A model generated the notes under the pieces. It had not been told where the DNA came from. It saw only the letters and a list, made by a program, of their open reading frames with translations, and did no database searches. Positions 6,964-15,704 of a stretch of DNA of 64,000 nt are shown here, one piece after another. The stretch is from Leisingera coralii (GTDB lineage Bacteria > Pseudomonadota > Alphaproteobacteria > Rhodobacterales > Rhodobacteraceae): contig NZ_JBHUPT010000059.1 in assembly GCF_049056525.1 (NCBI RefSeq), positions 1 to 64,000 on the forward strand. The letters run 5' to 3'. Positions within the stretch are counted from its first letter, which is position 1. Every line of letters begins with the position of its first letter. The translations under genes and the position numbers were made by a program.

Positions 6964-9642
6964 TTACGCCGCCTTTTCACCGGCTGCGGGTAAGGAAACC
7001 CGGAAGGCGCCGCCGCTGTGCCCGGGCAAGTAGCAGATATCTCCGCCGAGCCGCTGCATGACCTCGCGGCAGATCGCCAGCCCCAGCCCGGCGCCGCCCG
7101 CGCGTTCGGGGCTAACGCGAGAGAATTTCTCGAAAATCATCTGCTGGAAATCCGCGGGCACACCGCTGCCGTTATCCGTGAAATCGATATGCAAATGCCC
7201 GCCGGCGGCCGTGGTGGAGATGGTCAGTTCAGGCTCTTCCGCGTCGCAGTATTTCTGGGCATTGGCGATCAGGTTGATGAACACCTGCGCCAGCCGGTCG
7301 AGGTCGGAGGAGATGCGGTAGGCCTCCGCTTCGGGGCTGCGGACCACCTTGAGCGGCCGGTCCGAACCCGCCAGCGCAGCGGCGACCGCGTGGTCCAGCA
7401 CTTCCGTCAGGGTGCCTGCCGTCATGTTGAGGCTCACCTGGCCGTTCTCCAGCACGCTGAGGTCCAGCAGGTCGTTCAGCAGCCGGGTCAGACGCAGCGT
7501 CTCGTCATGGATGATGCCGGCATAGTGCCGCTGCTCCTGCGGGCCGAGCTGGGCGTCATCGCGCAGGATCTCCGAGAACGCCCGGATCGAGGTCATCGGC
7601 GTGCGCAGCTCATGGCTCACCTGGCTGAGGAAGGCGTCTTTCTGCTCTGAAATCTGTGTGAGCTTCTCGTTTGTTTCCCGCAGCTTTCGGGCCGTTGCCG
7701 ACAGCTCCGCCGACTGGGCTTCCAGGCGGCTGGAGTATTCCAGCATCTGCGCCGTCTCATCCGCCACCGCCAGCAGATCCTGCACCGAGACCGACGAGCC
7801 GCCGACGATCTGCCCGATCATCGCATGCGCCGCCGCGGCGCCGATGGAGGCGCTGAGCTCGCGCTCCAGCCGCTCCAGAAAGGCAGGCGTCGGCTCCGGC
7901 AGCGGGCCGCGGCCACCCTGGCGCATCCGCTCGCGCTGGAAGAAGGCCTGCGCTTCGGAGGCACCGAGGATCCGCTGCGACATGATCATCAGGTCTTCGG
8001 ATTGCGCAACCGAACCGGTCCAGCCGCGCGGGCCCGCGGAATGGTCAAAGACATTAACGAATTGCGCGCCCTGCAACCGTTCCAGCGGGCTGGGGAAGCT
8101 CATCAGCGACACCAGGCAGAAGGCCGTGGCATTGAGGCTCATCGACCACATCACCGCATGCACGGTCGGGTCCATGCCCTCGATCCCGAACAGCGCCTGC
8201 GGGCGCAGCCAGCTGAGGCCGAACAGGCCCTCGCGCAGAATGTGCTCCGGCAGCAGCCCGCCGCCAAGTGCGGGCAGCAGCATGGTATAGAGCCAGATGG
8301 CAAAGCCCACGGTGAGGCCGGCCAGCGCGCCGCTGCGGGTGGCGCCGCGCCAGAACAGGCCGCCGACCAGCGCCGGCAGGATTTGCGCCACACCGGCAAA
8401 GGAGATCAGGCCGATAGCCGCCAGCGCGGCAGCGCCGCCCGAGAGGTGGTAATAGAAATACCCCAGCGCCATGATCACCGCGATCGATACCCGCCGCGAC
8501 AGCAGCACCACATCGCGCACATCGCCGGAGACCGAGGCCTGGCGGCTTTGCAGCCGCAGCCAGACCGGCATCACGATATGGTTCGACACCATCGTCGACA
8601 GCGCCATCGCCGCCACGATCACCATCGAGGTCGCGGAGGAGAAGCCCCCGAGGAAGGACAGCACGGCCAGCCCCTGCTGGCCCTGCTGCAAAGGCACCGT
8701 CAGCACGAACATGTCGGGGTTGGCGCCCGCGGGCAGCAGCTCCAGCCCGACAACGGCGATCGGCACCACGAACATCGAGATCAGCAGCAGGTAAAGCGGG
8801 AAGGCCCAGGAGGCGATGCGCAGGTGGCGTTCGTCCTCATTCTCCACCACCATCACCTGGAACATCCGCGGCAGGCAGACAAAGGCGGCAGCAGCCAGGA
8901 AGGTGATGGTCGCCCAGCGGCTGCCGTCGACGTTCCACTGGCCGATCTGCGAGGCATCGATGCGCTGCAGCGTCTCGCCGACACCGCCCGCCACGCCCCA
9001 GACCACAAACACCCCCACCGCCAGCAGCGCCGCCAGCTTGACAATGGCTTCCAGCGCAATGGCGGTCACCACCCCGTGGTGGCGCTCATTGGCGTTGAGG
9101 TTGCGGGTGCCGAACAGGATTGCGAACACCGCCAGCCCGGCCGCTACCCAGAACACGGTCGAGGTCTCATTATAGCCGCGTATGGGATCGGCCTCGGCGA
9201 AGATGGCAAAGGACAGGGTGACCGACTGCAGCTGCAGCGAGATGTAAGGGGTGACACCAATCACCGCGAGGATCGTGACCCCGGTGGCCAGCAGGTTCGA
9301 CTTGCCATAACGCGAGGAAATGAGGTCGGCGATGGAGGTGATCCGCTGGCTGCGCCCGATCCGCACCAGCTTGCGCAGGCCCCACCACCAGCCGATCATC
9401 ACCAGCGAAGGCCCGAGGTAGATGGTCACGAACTCCAGACCTGAGCGCGCCGCATAACCGACGGCACCGTAAAAGGTCCAGGCGGTGCAATAGACCGACA
9501 GCGACAGCGTGTAGATCAGCGGCGAGCGCATCCAGGCCGCGCTGCGGCCTCGTGCCGCCATCCGATCGGCCCAGAAGGCGATGAAGAACAGGAACGCCAC
9601 ATAGGCGAGGCAGACAAAGGCCAGCACGTTGAGGGAGGCCAT
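6964..9642 (-). CDS. hybrid Na+/solute symporter-like sensor histidine kinase (CbrA type)
   Basis: 892 residues. Residues about 1-480 form a sodium:solute-symporter domain with roughly 12-13 membrane helices (PutP-like, e.g. YCTAWTFYGAVGYAARSG). A linker and coiled coil lead to the HisKA box VSHELRTPMTSIRAF with phosphoacceptor H677, then the HATPase boxes NLIANAQKY, DNGSGVP and GAGLGLAICREV. CbrA-like kinases of this design sense substrate uptake and control carbon or amino-acid use. The gene lies downstream of, and overlaps by one base, a small membrane protein gene that in turn overlaps a response regulator, so the three form one unit. Confidence 0.9.
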   Translation of the reverse strand: MASLNVLAFVCLAYVAFLFFIAFWADRMAARGRSAAWMRSPLIYTLSLSVYCTAWTFYGAVGYAARSGLEFVTIYLGPSLVMIGWWWGLRKLVRIGRSQRITSIADLISSRYGKSNLLATGVTILAVIGVTPYISLQLQSVTLSFAIFAEADPIRGYNETSTVFWVAAGLAVFAILFGTRNLNANERHHGVVTAIALEAIVKLAALLAVGVFVVWGVAGGVGETLQRIDASQIGQWNVDGSRWATITFLAAAAFVCLPRMFQVMVVENEDERHLRIASWAFPLYLLLISMFVVPIAVVGLELLPAGANPDMFVLTVPLQQGQQGLAVLSFLGGFSSATSMVIVAAMALSTMVSNHIVMPVWLRLQSRQASVSGDVRDVVLLSRRVSIAVIMALGYFYYHLSGGAAALAAIGLISFAGVAQILPALVGGLFWRGATRSGALAGLTVGFAIWLYTMLLPALGGGLLPEHILREGLFGLSWLRPQALFGIEGMDPTVHAVMWSMSLNATAFCLVSLMSFPSPLERLQGAQFVNVFDHSAGPRGWTGSVAQSEDLMIMSQRILGASEAQAFFQRERMRQGGRGPLPEPTPAFLERLERELSASIGAAAAHAMIGQIVGGSSVSVQDLLAVADETAQMLEYSSRLEAQSAELSATARKLRETNEKLTQISEQKDAFLSQVSHELRTPMTSIRAFSEILRDDAQLGPQEQRHYAGIIHDETLRLTRLLNDLLDLSVLENGQVSLNMTAGTLTEVLDHAVAAALAGSDRPLKVVRSPEAEAYRISSDLDRLAQVFINLIANAQKYCDAEEPELTISTTAAGGHLHIDFTDNGSGVPADFQQMIFEKFSRVSPERAGGAGLGLAICREVMQRLGGDICYLPGHSGGAFRVSLPAAGEKAA

Positions 9643-9986
9643 CAGCCGTCCTCCCCGTCATCCGGCCGGTCACCGGGAAGCCCTGCCCCGTCCGGCCCGC
9701 CGCCGGTCCAGTGGTCGGCCCACCGCTGCACCGCCATGCTGAAGACGAAACAAGCGCCGATCAGCCCGATCCAGACCGCGAACACATAGATGACGGCAGC
9801 AGACATGCTGACCCCGTCCCGGGCCGCCGGATGGGTCGAGGCTTCGGGCCACAACAGCGGCAGTGCCAGCAGCAGCGCCCCCAGCACCGGCAGCAGCCGG
9901 GCGATGTCCATCAGGCGGCGGCGGCGGTAGGTCTGGCGCTCCGCGCGGGTGCCCGTTTGCTCTCTGGGGCCGCCGTCCCGGGTCAT
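9642..9986 (-). CDS. small membrane protein between response regulator and kinase
   Basis: 114 residues as drawn, with two hydrophobic segments (about 27-47, IARLLPVLGALLLALPLLW; about 60-88, SAAVIYVFAVWIGLIGACFVFSMAVQRW) and a charged, Gly/Asp-rich tail. It overlaps both neighbours by 1-4 bases. ATG at 9911 (MDIARLLP) is a shorter alternative start. No family recognised. Position suggests a partner of the symporter domain of the kinase, as small subunits accompany some solute symporters. Confidence 0.7.
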   Translation of the reverse strand: MTRDGGPREQTGTRAERQTYRRRRLMDIARLLPVLGALLLALPLLWPEASTHPAARDGVSMSAAVIYVFAVWIGLIGACFVFSMAVQRWADHWTGGGPDGAGLPGDRPDDGEDG

Positions 9987-10363
9987 CCCTGCCCGGCCTG
10001 GGCGTGCAGGTCCCGCACTGCGGTCAGCACCTCGGCATTGGAGAAAGGTTTGGTCATGAAGCGGGTCACACCCGCTTTCTCCGCCATCTCGCGGTCCCGC
10101 ATCTGGCCGCGGGCGGTCAGCATCAGCACCGGCAGCGCCTGCATGTCACGCTCGGCGCGCAGCTCGCGGACGATCTCCAGCCCGCTCTTGCCCGGCAGCA
10201 TAAGATCGAGAATCACCAGGTCGGGATTGGCATCCCGGATCACCTCCACCGCGGTGGCGCCATCGGTATGCGCATCCACGCTCCACCCGTCCCGGGTCAG
10301 CAGAAACCGGATGGCCTCGGTGATATTCGGCTCATCTTCGATCAGTACAACATGCCTGCCCAT
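9983..10363 (-). CDS. single-domain response regulator
   Basis: 126 residues, one receiver domain: acidic pair E9 D10 E11 in VVLIEDEP, phosphoacceptor D53 in LVILDLMLPGKSG, T83, and K105 in FMTKPF. No output domain, so it is CheY-like and signals by protein contact or relays phosphate. I chose ATG 10363 because GGGAGGAAA lies about 8 bases upstream; an upstream ATG at 10417 adds a poor 18-residue extension. First gene of the three-gene unit with the symporter-type kinase. Confidence 0.88.
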   Translation of the reverse strand: MGRHVVLIEDEPNITEAIRFLLTRDGWSVDAHTDGATAVEVIRDANPDLVILDLMLPGKSGLEIVRELRAERDMQALPVLMLTARGQMRDREMAEKAGVTRFMTKPFSNAEVLTAVRDLHAQAGQG

Positions 10364-10455
10364 CAGCAGAATTTCCTCCCGGCGTCCCCTTCCGGCCAGG
10401 CCGGTGCGGGCGCGCATTCCTTTTTGCGCAGGTTAGCCCCGCGGCCATGTGGCTG

Positions 10456-11754
10456 TCAAAACTCTTCCTTCAGGATCGACGGCTCGCGCCGGGCCGGACA
10501 ACCCTGGCGCGGGCAGATCCGGCAGCTGGCGCCGACCGGCTGCGGGTCCTGCGCTTCCTGGCCGCCGGGCAGGATCAGCATCACCGCCCGGTACAGGGGA
10601 TCAGCCCCGAAATCCGGCATCTCCTGCGGCCAGGCTACCGCCATGCAGTCAAAGGCAGCCGCGTTGCGCCCCTGCTGCACCACATTGCGCCGCACCGGCA
10701 CATGCGGGCGCACCAGCGCGGTGTAAAGCGGCCACAGCGGGCAGGACGCCCCGAACCGCGGCATGGCAAAGCCGGTGACCGGCTTGCGGAACAACAGCGT
10801 GCCGGAGGCATCGCAGATCACCAGCCCGGCCTCCCGCCCCAGCACCTCCTCCGGCAGTGCGGCCAGCCGCCGCAGCACCGCAGGCAGGCCGCAGCCGAAT
10901 TTCTGCGCCAGCGCCACGGGGGCAAGCCCGCCGGAGCGGAGCTCGCGCTCCAGCGCCTGCAGCGGCATGGCGCGGGCGTCCGCCTGGTACTGTTCCAGTG
11001 CTGCGCGGGCCAGGCTGCGGGCGGCTTCGCTCACCAGCTCCGGGGCCTCCCGCACCAGATCCTCCGGCGCAGCGGTGCCGTCCTCCAGCGCCGGAAAATG
11101 GAAACGGCTGGCCTGCAGGAAGGCCTCGGCCTCCTCCTGCGGCATGCCGCGGCGGTCGGCGCCGGTGTCCCCCTCATCCAGAAAGCTCACCAGTGCCCGG
11201 CTGCTTTCCGACAGGCGCAGCGAATCCTCGTTGAGGTTCTTGTGGAAGCGGTCGCGCCATTCCGGCTCCAGCTCTCCGGTTTCCGCCAGGATCGACGCGG
11301 TGGAGCGGATTGCCGCCGCGGTGGACAGCACCTCATGCACCGAGGCTGCCAGGTTGGGGTCATGGGTCAGCCGGTCCGACAGGGTTTCCACCGTGCGCTC
11401 CAGCGTAGCGATACGGCGGTGGCCGGACGCCAGCACCTCGGCCCAGCCCGGAAAGCGGCCGGCAAATTCGTCCACCCGGTCCAGTTCCGCGACCGGCACG
11501 CCGCTGTCCGCCGCCGCCTCCCGCAGGGTGGAGATCAGCGCCGCCTCCGCCCCCTCGCTCAGCATCGACGGCTCCACCCCCAGAACACCGGCGATATCGA
11601 CCAGCAGCTTGCCACCGATTCTGCGCCGGTTGTGCTCGATCAGGTTGAGATAAGAGGCTGAAATCCCTGCTTCCCGCGCCAATTCGGCCTGCCGCAACCC
11701 CAGGATGAGCCTGCGTTCGCGGATCCGGCTGCCAGTGAGGGTGTCGCGTGCCAT
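10456..11754 (-). CDS. ScfR-family (XRE/RamB-like) short-chain fatty acyl transcriptional regulator
   Basis: 432 residues from ATG 11754 (GGGAG upstream; an ATG at 11844 would add an unlikely 30 residues). N-terminal XRE HTH at about 5-60 (RIRERRLILGLRQAELAREA ... SYLNLIEHNRRRIGG), then the long ScfR/DUF2083 region and a cysteine cluster near the C-terminus (CRICPRQGC). Relatives such as RamB and MccR bind acyl-CoA-type effectors and control short-chain fatty acid and glyoxylate genes. It is divergent from an ABC transporter operon across a 231-base gap holding TTTACAG repeats, which it may regulate. Confidence 0.82.
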   Translation of the reverse strand: MARDTLTGSRIRERRLILGLRQAELAREAGISASYLNLIEHNRRRIGGKLLVDIAGVLGVEPSMLSEGAEAALISTLREAAADSGVPVAELDRVDEFAGRFPGWAEVLASGHRRIATLERTVETLSDRLTHDPNLAASVHEVLSTAAAIRSTASILAETGELEPEWRDRFHKNLNEDSLRLSESSRALVSFLDEGDTGADRRGMPQEEAEAFLQASRFHFPALEDGTAAPEDLVREAPELVSEAARSLARAALEQYQADARAMPLQALERELRSGGLAPVALAQKFGCGLPAVLRRLAALPEEVLGREAGLVICDASGTLLFRKPVTGFAMPRFGASCPLWPLYTALVRPHVPVRRNVVQQGRNAAAFDCMAVAWPQEMPDFGADPLYRAVMLILPGGQEAQDPQPVGASCRICPRQGCPARREPSILKEEF

Positions 11755-11815
11755 GCCGGCGGGTCTCCCAAAACACTTCCAATTCAAGGGCTTTCTGCAA
11801 CGCAATATAAGTTTG

Positions 11816-11871
11816 TTTACAGTATGCCACGGAATATTGTTCATTTATTTACAGAATTTTCAAGCTGTAAA
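11816..11871. promoter_or_regulatory. TTTACAG repeats in divergent promoter region (candidate operator)
   Basis: TTTACAG occurs at 11816-11822 and 11848-11854, and its reverse complement CTGTAAA at 11865-11871. The last two make an inverted repeat with a 10-base spacer. The block is the most AT-rich part of the gap between the ScfR-type regulator and the ABC transporter operon. Operator role is inferred from symmetry and position only. Confidence 0.4.
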
Positions 11872-11985
11872 AGGGTTTTATTGCCTGGGTTTACATGTCG
11901 CTCTCATACTGATTTTGCACTCATCGTGCTGGTACCGCGCAGAAGTGAGGAGCTGCAAGGCACCAATCATACTAGGGAGGAATAC

Positions 11986-13332
11986 ATGTCTAAATTCGAC
12001 GTTTCGCGCCGTGGTGTCCTGAGGACCGGCGCACTCGCAGGCGCCGGCGTGGCGCTGCCGACCATCTTTACCGCTTCTTCCGCCGCGGCCTTCACCAATG
12101 AGCCGACCGGCGGCACCGTTACCCTCGGCTTCAACGTGCCGCAGACCGGCCCCTATGCCGACGAAGGCGCCGACGAGCTGCGCGCCTATGAGCTGGCGGT
12201 CGAGCACCTGAACGGCGGCGGCGACGGCGGCATGATGAACACCTTCAGCTCCAAGGCGCTGCAAGGGAACGGCATCCTGGGCAAGAAGGTGGAATACGTC
12301 ACCGGCGACACCCAGACCAAGTCCGACGCCGCCCGTGCCTCCGCCAAGTCGATGATCGAGAAGGACGGCGCGGTGATGATCACCGGCGGCTCCTCCTCCG
12401 GCGTTGCCATCGCCGTGCAGGGTCTCTGCCAGGAGGCAGGCGTGATCTTCATGGCGGGCCTCACCCACTCCAACGACACCACCGGCAAGGACAAAAAGGC
12501 CAACGGCTTCCGCCACTTCTTCAACGGCTACATGTCGGGCGCGGCGCTGGCGCCGGTGCTCAAGAACCTCTACGGCACCGACCGCACCGCCTATCACCTG
12601 ACCGCCGACTACACCTGGGGCTGGACCCAGGAAGAGTCGATCGCAGCCGCCACCGAAGCCCTGGGCTGGCAGACCGTGAACAAGGTCCGCACCCCGCTGG
12701 CAGCCACCGACTTCTCCTCCTACATCGCGCCAGTGCTGAACTCGGGCGCCGACGTGCTGGTGCTGAACCACTATGGCGGCAACATGGTGAACTCGCTGAC
12801 CAACGCGGTGCAATTCGGCCTGCGCGACAAGGTGGTGAACGGCAAGAACTTCGAGATCGTGGTGCCGCTCTACTCCCGCCTGATGGCCAAGGGCGCCGGC
12901 GAGAACGTCAAGGGCATCCACGGCTCCACCAACTGGCACTGGACGCTGCAGGATGAGGGCTCCAAGGCCTTCGTGAAGAGCTTTGGCACCAAATACGGCT
13001 TCCCGCCGAGCCAGGCCGCGCACACCTGCTATGTGCAGACCATGCTCTACGCGGATGCGGTCGAGCGCGCAGGCAGCTTCAACCCCTGCGCCGTTGTGGA
13101 AGCGCTGGAAGGCTTCGAGTTCGACGGCATGGGCAACGGCCCGACCCTCTACCGCGCCGAAGACCACCAGTGCTTCAAGGACGTCCTGGTGGTGCGCGGC
13201 AAGGAGAACCCGACCTCGGAGTTCGACCTCCTGGAAGTGGTCGAAGTCACCCCGCGGGCACAGGTGGAATACGCCCCCGATCACCCGATGTTCGCCGGCG
13301 GCAACCTGGGCGCCTGCAACCCGGGCGCATAA
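11986..13332 (+). CDS. ABC transporter substrate-binding protein (HAAT family, Tat-exported)
   Basis: 448 residues from ATG 11986, which follows the strong GGGAGGA. A Tat signal is visible (SRRGVLRTGALAGAGVALP, cleavage near SSAAA). The mature part is a type-I periplasmic binding protein of the LivJ/AmiC/UrtA class (VTLGFNVPQTGPYADEGADE ... NHYGGNMVNSL). First gene of a five-gene operon with two permeases and two ATPases. The ligand is probably an amino acid, amide or short organic acid; sequence alone does not decide. Confidence 0.88.
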   Translation: MSKFDVSRRGVLRTGALAGAGVALPTIFTASSAAAFTNEPTGGTVTLGFNVPQTGPYADEGADELRAYELAVEHLNGGGDGGMMNTFSSKALQGNGILGKKVEYVTGDTQTKSDAARASAKSMIEKDGAVMITGGSSSGVAIAVQGLCQEAGVIFMAGLTHSNDTTGKDKKANGFRHFFNGYMSGAALAPVLKNLYGTDRTAYHLTADYTWGWTQEESIAAATEALGWQTVNKVRTPLAATDFSSYIAPVLNSGADVLVLNHYGGNMVNSLTNAVQFGLRDKVVNGKNFEIVVPLYSRLMAKGAGENVKGIHGSTNWHWTLQDEGSKAFVKSFGTKYGFPPSQAAHTCYVQTMLYADAVERAGSFNPCAVVEALEGFEFDGMGNGPTLYRAEDHQCFKDVLVVRGKENPTSEFDLLEVVEVTPRAQVEYAPDHPMFAGGNLGACNPGA

Positions 13333-13347
13333 GCCAGCCACAGGGCG

Positions 13348-13435
13348 CCGGAATTTTCAAAAAATTCCGGGCCGGATTCCGGGCCGGAATCCGGCTGCCC
13401 CAACCGGCCCGTCCGCCTCCCCCGCCGGACGGGCC
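13348..13435 (+). repeat. three consecutive hairpins between binding protein and permease genes
   Basis: Three perfect 10-bp stems in 88 bases: CCGGAATTTT/AAAATTCCGG (13348-13370), GCCGGATTCC/GGAATCCGGC (13371-13395) and GGCCCGTCCG/CGGACGGGCC (13406-13435). They fill nearly all the gap between the substrate-binding protein gene and its permease. Such structures normally shield the upstream mRNA from 3' exonucleases and lower downstream expression, giving excess binding protein. Confidence 0.75.
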
Positions 13436-13463
13436 ATTCCGAACCTGACGAACGGTGGGACCC

Positions 13464-14486
13464 ATGGACGCCATTCTCCTGCAAATCCTGAACGGGCTCG
13501 ACAAGGGCTCGGCCTATGCGCTGATCGCGCTGGGATTGACACTCATTTTCGGCACGCTGGGCGTGGTGAACTTTGCCCATGGGGCCCTGTTCATGATCGG
13601 CGCCTTCTGCGCCGTTACCCTGCAACGCATTCTGAACCTCAGCTTTGAAGTGGTCGACGAGACCCAGACCGACTTCCTCGGCAACCCGCTGAAGGTGAAA
13701 ACCCCCTATGTCGAGGCCTGGTTCGGCCCCGAGTTCGGCGGTGCCATCATTGACTGGGCGGTGCCGCTGGCGATCCTCTTTGCGATCCCGATCATGATCG
13801 GCGTCGGCTATGTGATGGAGCGCGGGCTGATCAAGCATTTCTACAAGCGCCCCCACGCCGACCAGATCCTGGTGACCTTCGGCCTCGCCATCGTGCTGCA
13901 GGAAGTGGTGAAATACTTCTACGGCGCCAACCCGATCCAGACCCCGGCACCGGATGCGCTGAACGGGGTGATGAACCTCGGCGCCGTCATCGGCATGGAC
14001 ATCATCTATCCTGTCTGGCGCGTGGTCTATTTCTTCTTTGCCGTGCTGATCATCGGCGGCATCTTCTCCTTCCTGCAGTTCACCACCTTCGGCATGGTGG
14101 TGCGGGCCGGCATGGCCGACCGCGAGACCGTGGGCCTTCTGGGCATCAACATCGACCGCCGCTTCACCATCATGTTCGGCATCGCCGCTGCCGTCGCGGG
14201 CCTGGCCGGTGTCATGTACACACCGATCAACTCGCCCAACTACCACATGGGCATGGACTTCCTGGTCCTGAGCTTCGTGGTGGTGGTTGTCGGCGGCATG
14301 GGCTCCCTGCCCGGCGCGGTGCTGGCAGGCTTCCTGCTGGGTGTTCTCGAGAGCTTTGCCTCGATGAACGAGATCAAGTCGCTGATCCCCGGCATCGACC
14401 AGATCATCATCTATGTGGTCGCAATCATCATTCTGCTGACCCGTCCGCGGGGCCTGATGGGCCGCAAAGGCGTGATGGAGGACTAA
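13464..14486 (+). CDS. HAAT-family ABC transporter permease (LivH-like)
   Basis: 340 residues from ATG 13464 (GGTGGGA upstream; GTG 13455 would add three residues). It begins MDAILLQILNGLDKGSAYALIA and carries the LivH hallmark GLTLIFGTLGVVNFAHG, with about eight or nine membrane helices and GGMGSLPGAVLAGFLLG near the end. It forms the inner-membrane channel with the next gene product. Confidence 0.9.
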   Translation: MDAILLQILNGLDKGSAYALIALGLTLIFGTLGVVNFAHGALFMIGAFCAVTLQRILNLSFEVVDETQTDFLGNPLKVKTPYVEAWFGPEFGGAIIDWAVPLAILFAIPIMIGVGYVMERGLIKHFYKRPHADQILVTFGLAIVLQEVVKYFYGANPIQTPAPDALNGVMNLGAVIGMDIIYPVWRVVYFFFAVLIIGGIFSFLQFTTFGMVVRAGMADRETVGLLGINIDRRFTIMFGIAAAVAGLAGVMYTPINSPNYHMGMDFLVLSFVVVVVGGMGSLPGAVLAGFLLGVLESFASMNEIKSLIPGIDQIIIYVVAIIILLTRPRGLMGRKGVMED

Positions 14487-14489
14487 GAC

Positions 14490-15692
14490 ATGTTCGGACT
14501 GGACAAAAGAGACACTTCCCTGCTGATCATCGTCGCCATCCTGACGCTGTTTGCCCCCTTCATCCTGAACCCCTTCCCCACCGGCAGCGCCATGGCGCAG
14601 TTCAACGCGGGCTATCCGGACCTGATGCAGCGGTTCGTGATCTTCGGGATCTTCGCCATCGGCTTCAACATCCTGTTCGGCCTCACCGGCTACCTGTCGT
14701 TCGGCCATGCGGCCTTCCTCGGCGTCGGCTCCTACTCCGCCGTCTGGATGTTCAAGCTCATCGGCATGAACGTGATCCCGGCGATTGTGCTATCGGTAAT
14801 CGTCGCGGGCCTGTTTGCGCTGCTCATCGGCTTCATCAGCCTGCGCCGCTCGGGCATCTATTTCTCGATCCTGACGCTGGCGTTTGCGCAGATGTCCTTC
14901 AACCTCGCCTATTCGGTGCTGACACCGATCACCAACGGCGAGACCGGCCTGCAGCTGACGCTGGAAGACCCGCGCATCCTGGGCGTCTCCGCCACCGCGG
15001 ACGGCTCGATCCCCGTGACCAACCTGTTCGGCCTTGAAATGCGCTCCACCTTCGAACTGGCGCTTGGCCCCTGGGCCTTCCAGTTCAACGCGGGCTACTA
15101 CCTGTGCGCGCTGATCATGCTGGCCGCCTTCTACCTGGCGATCCGCATCTTCCGCTCGCCCTTCGGCATGATGCTGCGGGCGGTGAAATCGAACCAGCAG
15201 CGGATGAACTACACCGGCCTCAACACCCGGCCCTACACCCTGGCGGCCTTTGTGATCTCCGGCATGTATGCGGGTCTTGCAGGCGGGCTGATGGCCTCTA
15301 TGGACCCGCTGGCGGGCGCTGAGCGGATGCAGTGGACCGCCTCCGGCGAGGTGGTGCTGATGACCATCCTGGGCGGTGCGGGCACGCTGATCGGCCCGGT
15401 GCTGGGCGCAGGCTTCATCAAGTACTTCGAGAACATCTTCTCCAAGATCAACGACAACGTGCTGCACACCTGGTTCAGCTTCCTGCCCGACGGGATGGAG
15501 GACGCGGTGGTGTTCCTGATCCACCCCTTCATCGGCAAGGGCTGGCACCTGACCCTGGGCATCCTGTTCATGCTGGTGGTGATCTTCCTGCCCGGCGGCC
15601 TGGTTGAGGGCGGCCAGCGGATCAAGGGCTGGCTGCGCGGCCGCAAGGTCAAAGACAGCAACGCCTCTGGCGAAACCAACCCCGCGGAATAA
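14490..15692 (+). CDS. HAAT-family ABC transporter permease (LivM-like)
   Basis: 400 residues, about ten membrane helices, starting three bases after the LivH-like gene. LivM motifs are FNILFGLTGYLSFGHAAFLG and GGAGTLIGPVLGAGF. The C-terminal tail is cytoplasmic and basic (WLRGRKVKDS). Translationally close to both neighbours in the operon. Confidence 0.9.
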   Translation: MFGLDKRDTSLLIIVAILTLFAPFILNPFPTGSAMAQFNAGYPDLMQRFVIFGIFAIGFNILFGLTGYLSFGHAAFLGVGSYSAVWMFKLIGMNVIPAIVLSVIVAGLFALLIGFISLRRSGIYFSILTLAFAQMSFNLAYSVLTPITNGETGLQLTLEDPRILGVSATADGSIPVTNLFGLEMRSTFELALGPWAFQFNAGYYLCALIMLAAFYLAIRIFRSPFGMMLRAVKSNQQRMNYTGLNTRPYTLAAFVISGMYAGLAGGLMASMDPLAGAERMQWTASGEVVLMTILGGAGTLIGPVLGAGFIKYFENIFSKINDNVLHTWFSFLPDGMEDAVVFLIHPFIGKGWHLTLGILFMLVVIFLPGGLVEGGQRIKGWLRGRKVKDSNASGETNPAE

Positions 15693-15704
15693 GGAGACAG
15701 AACA

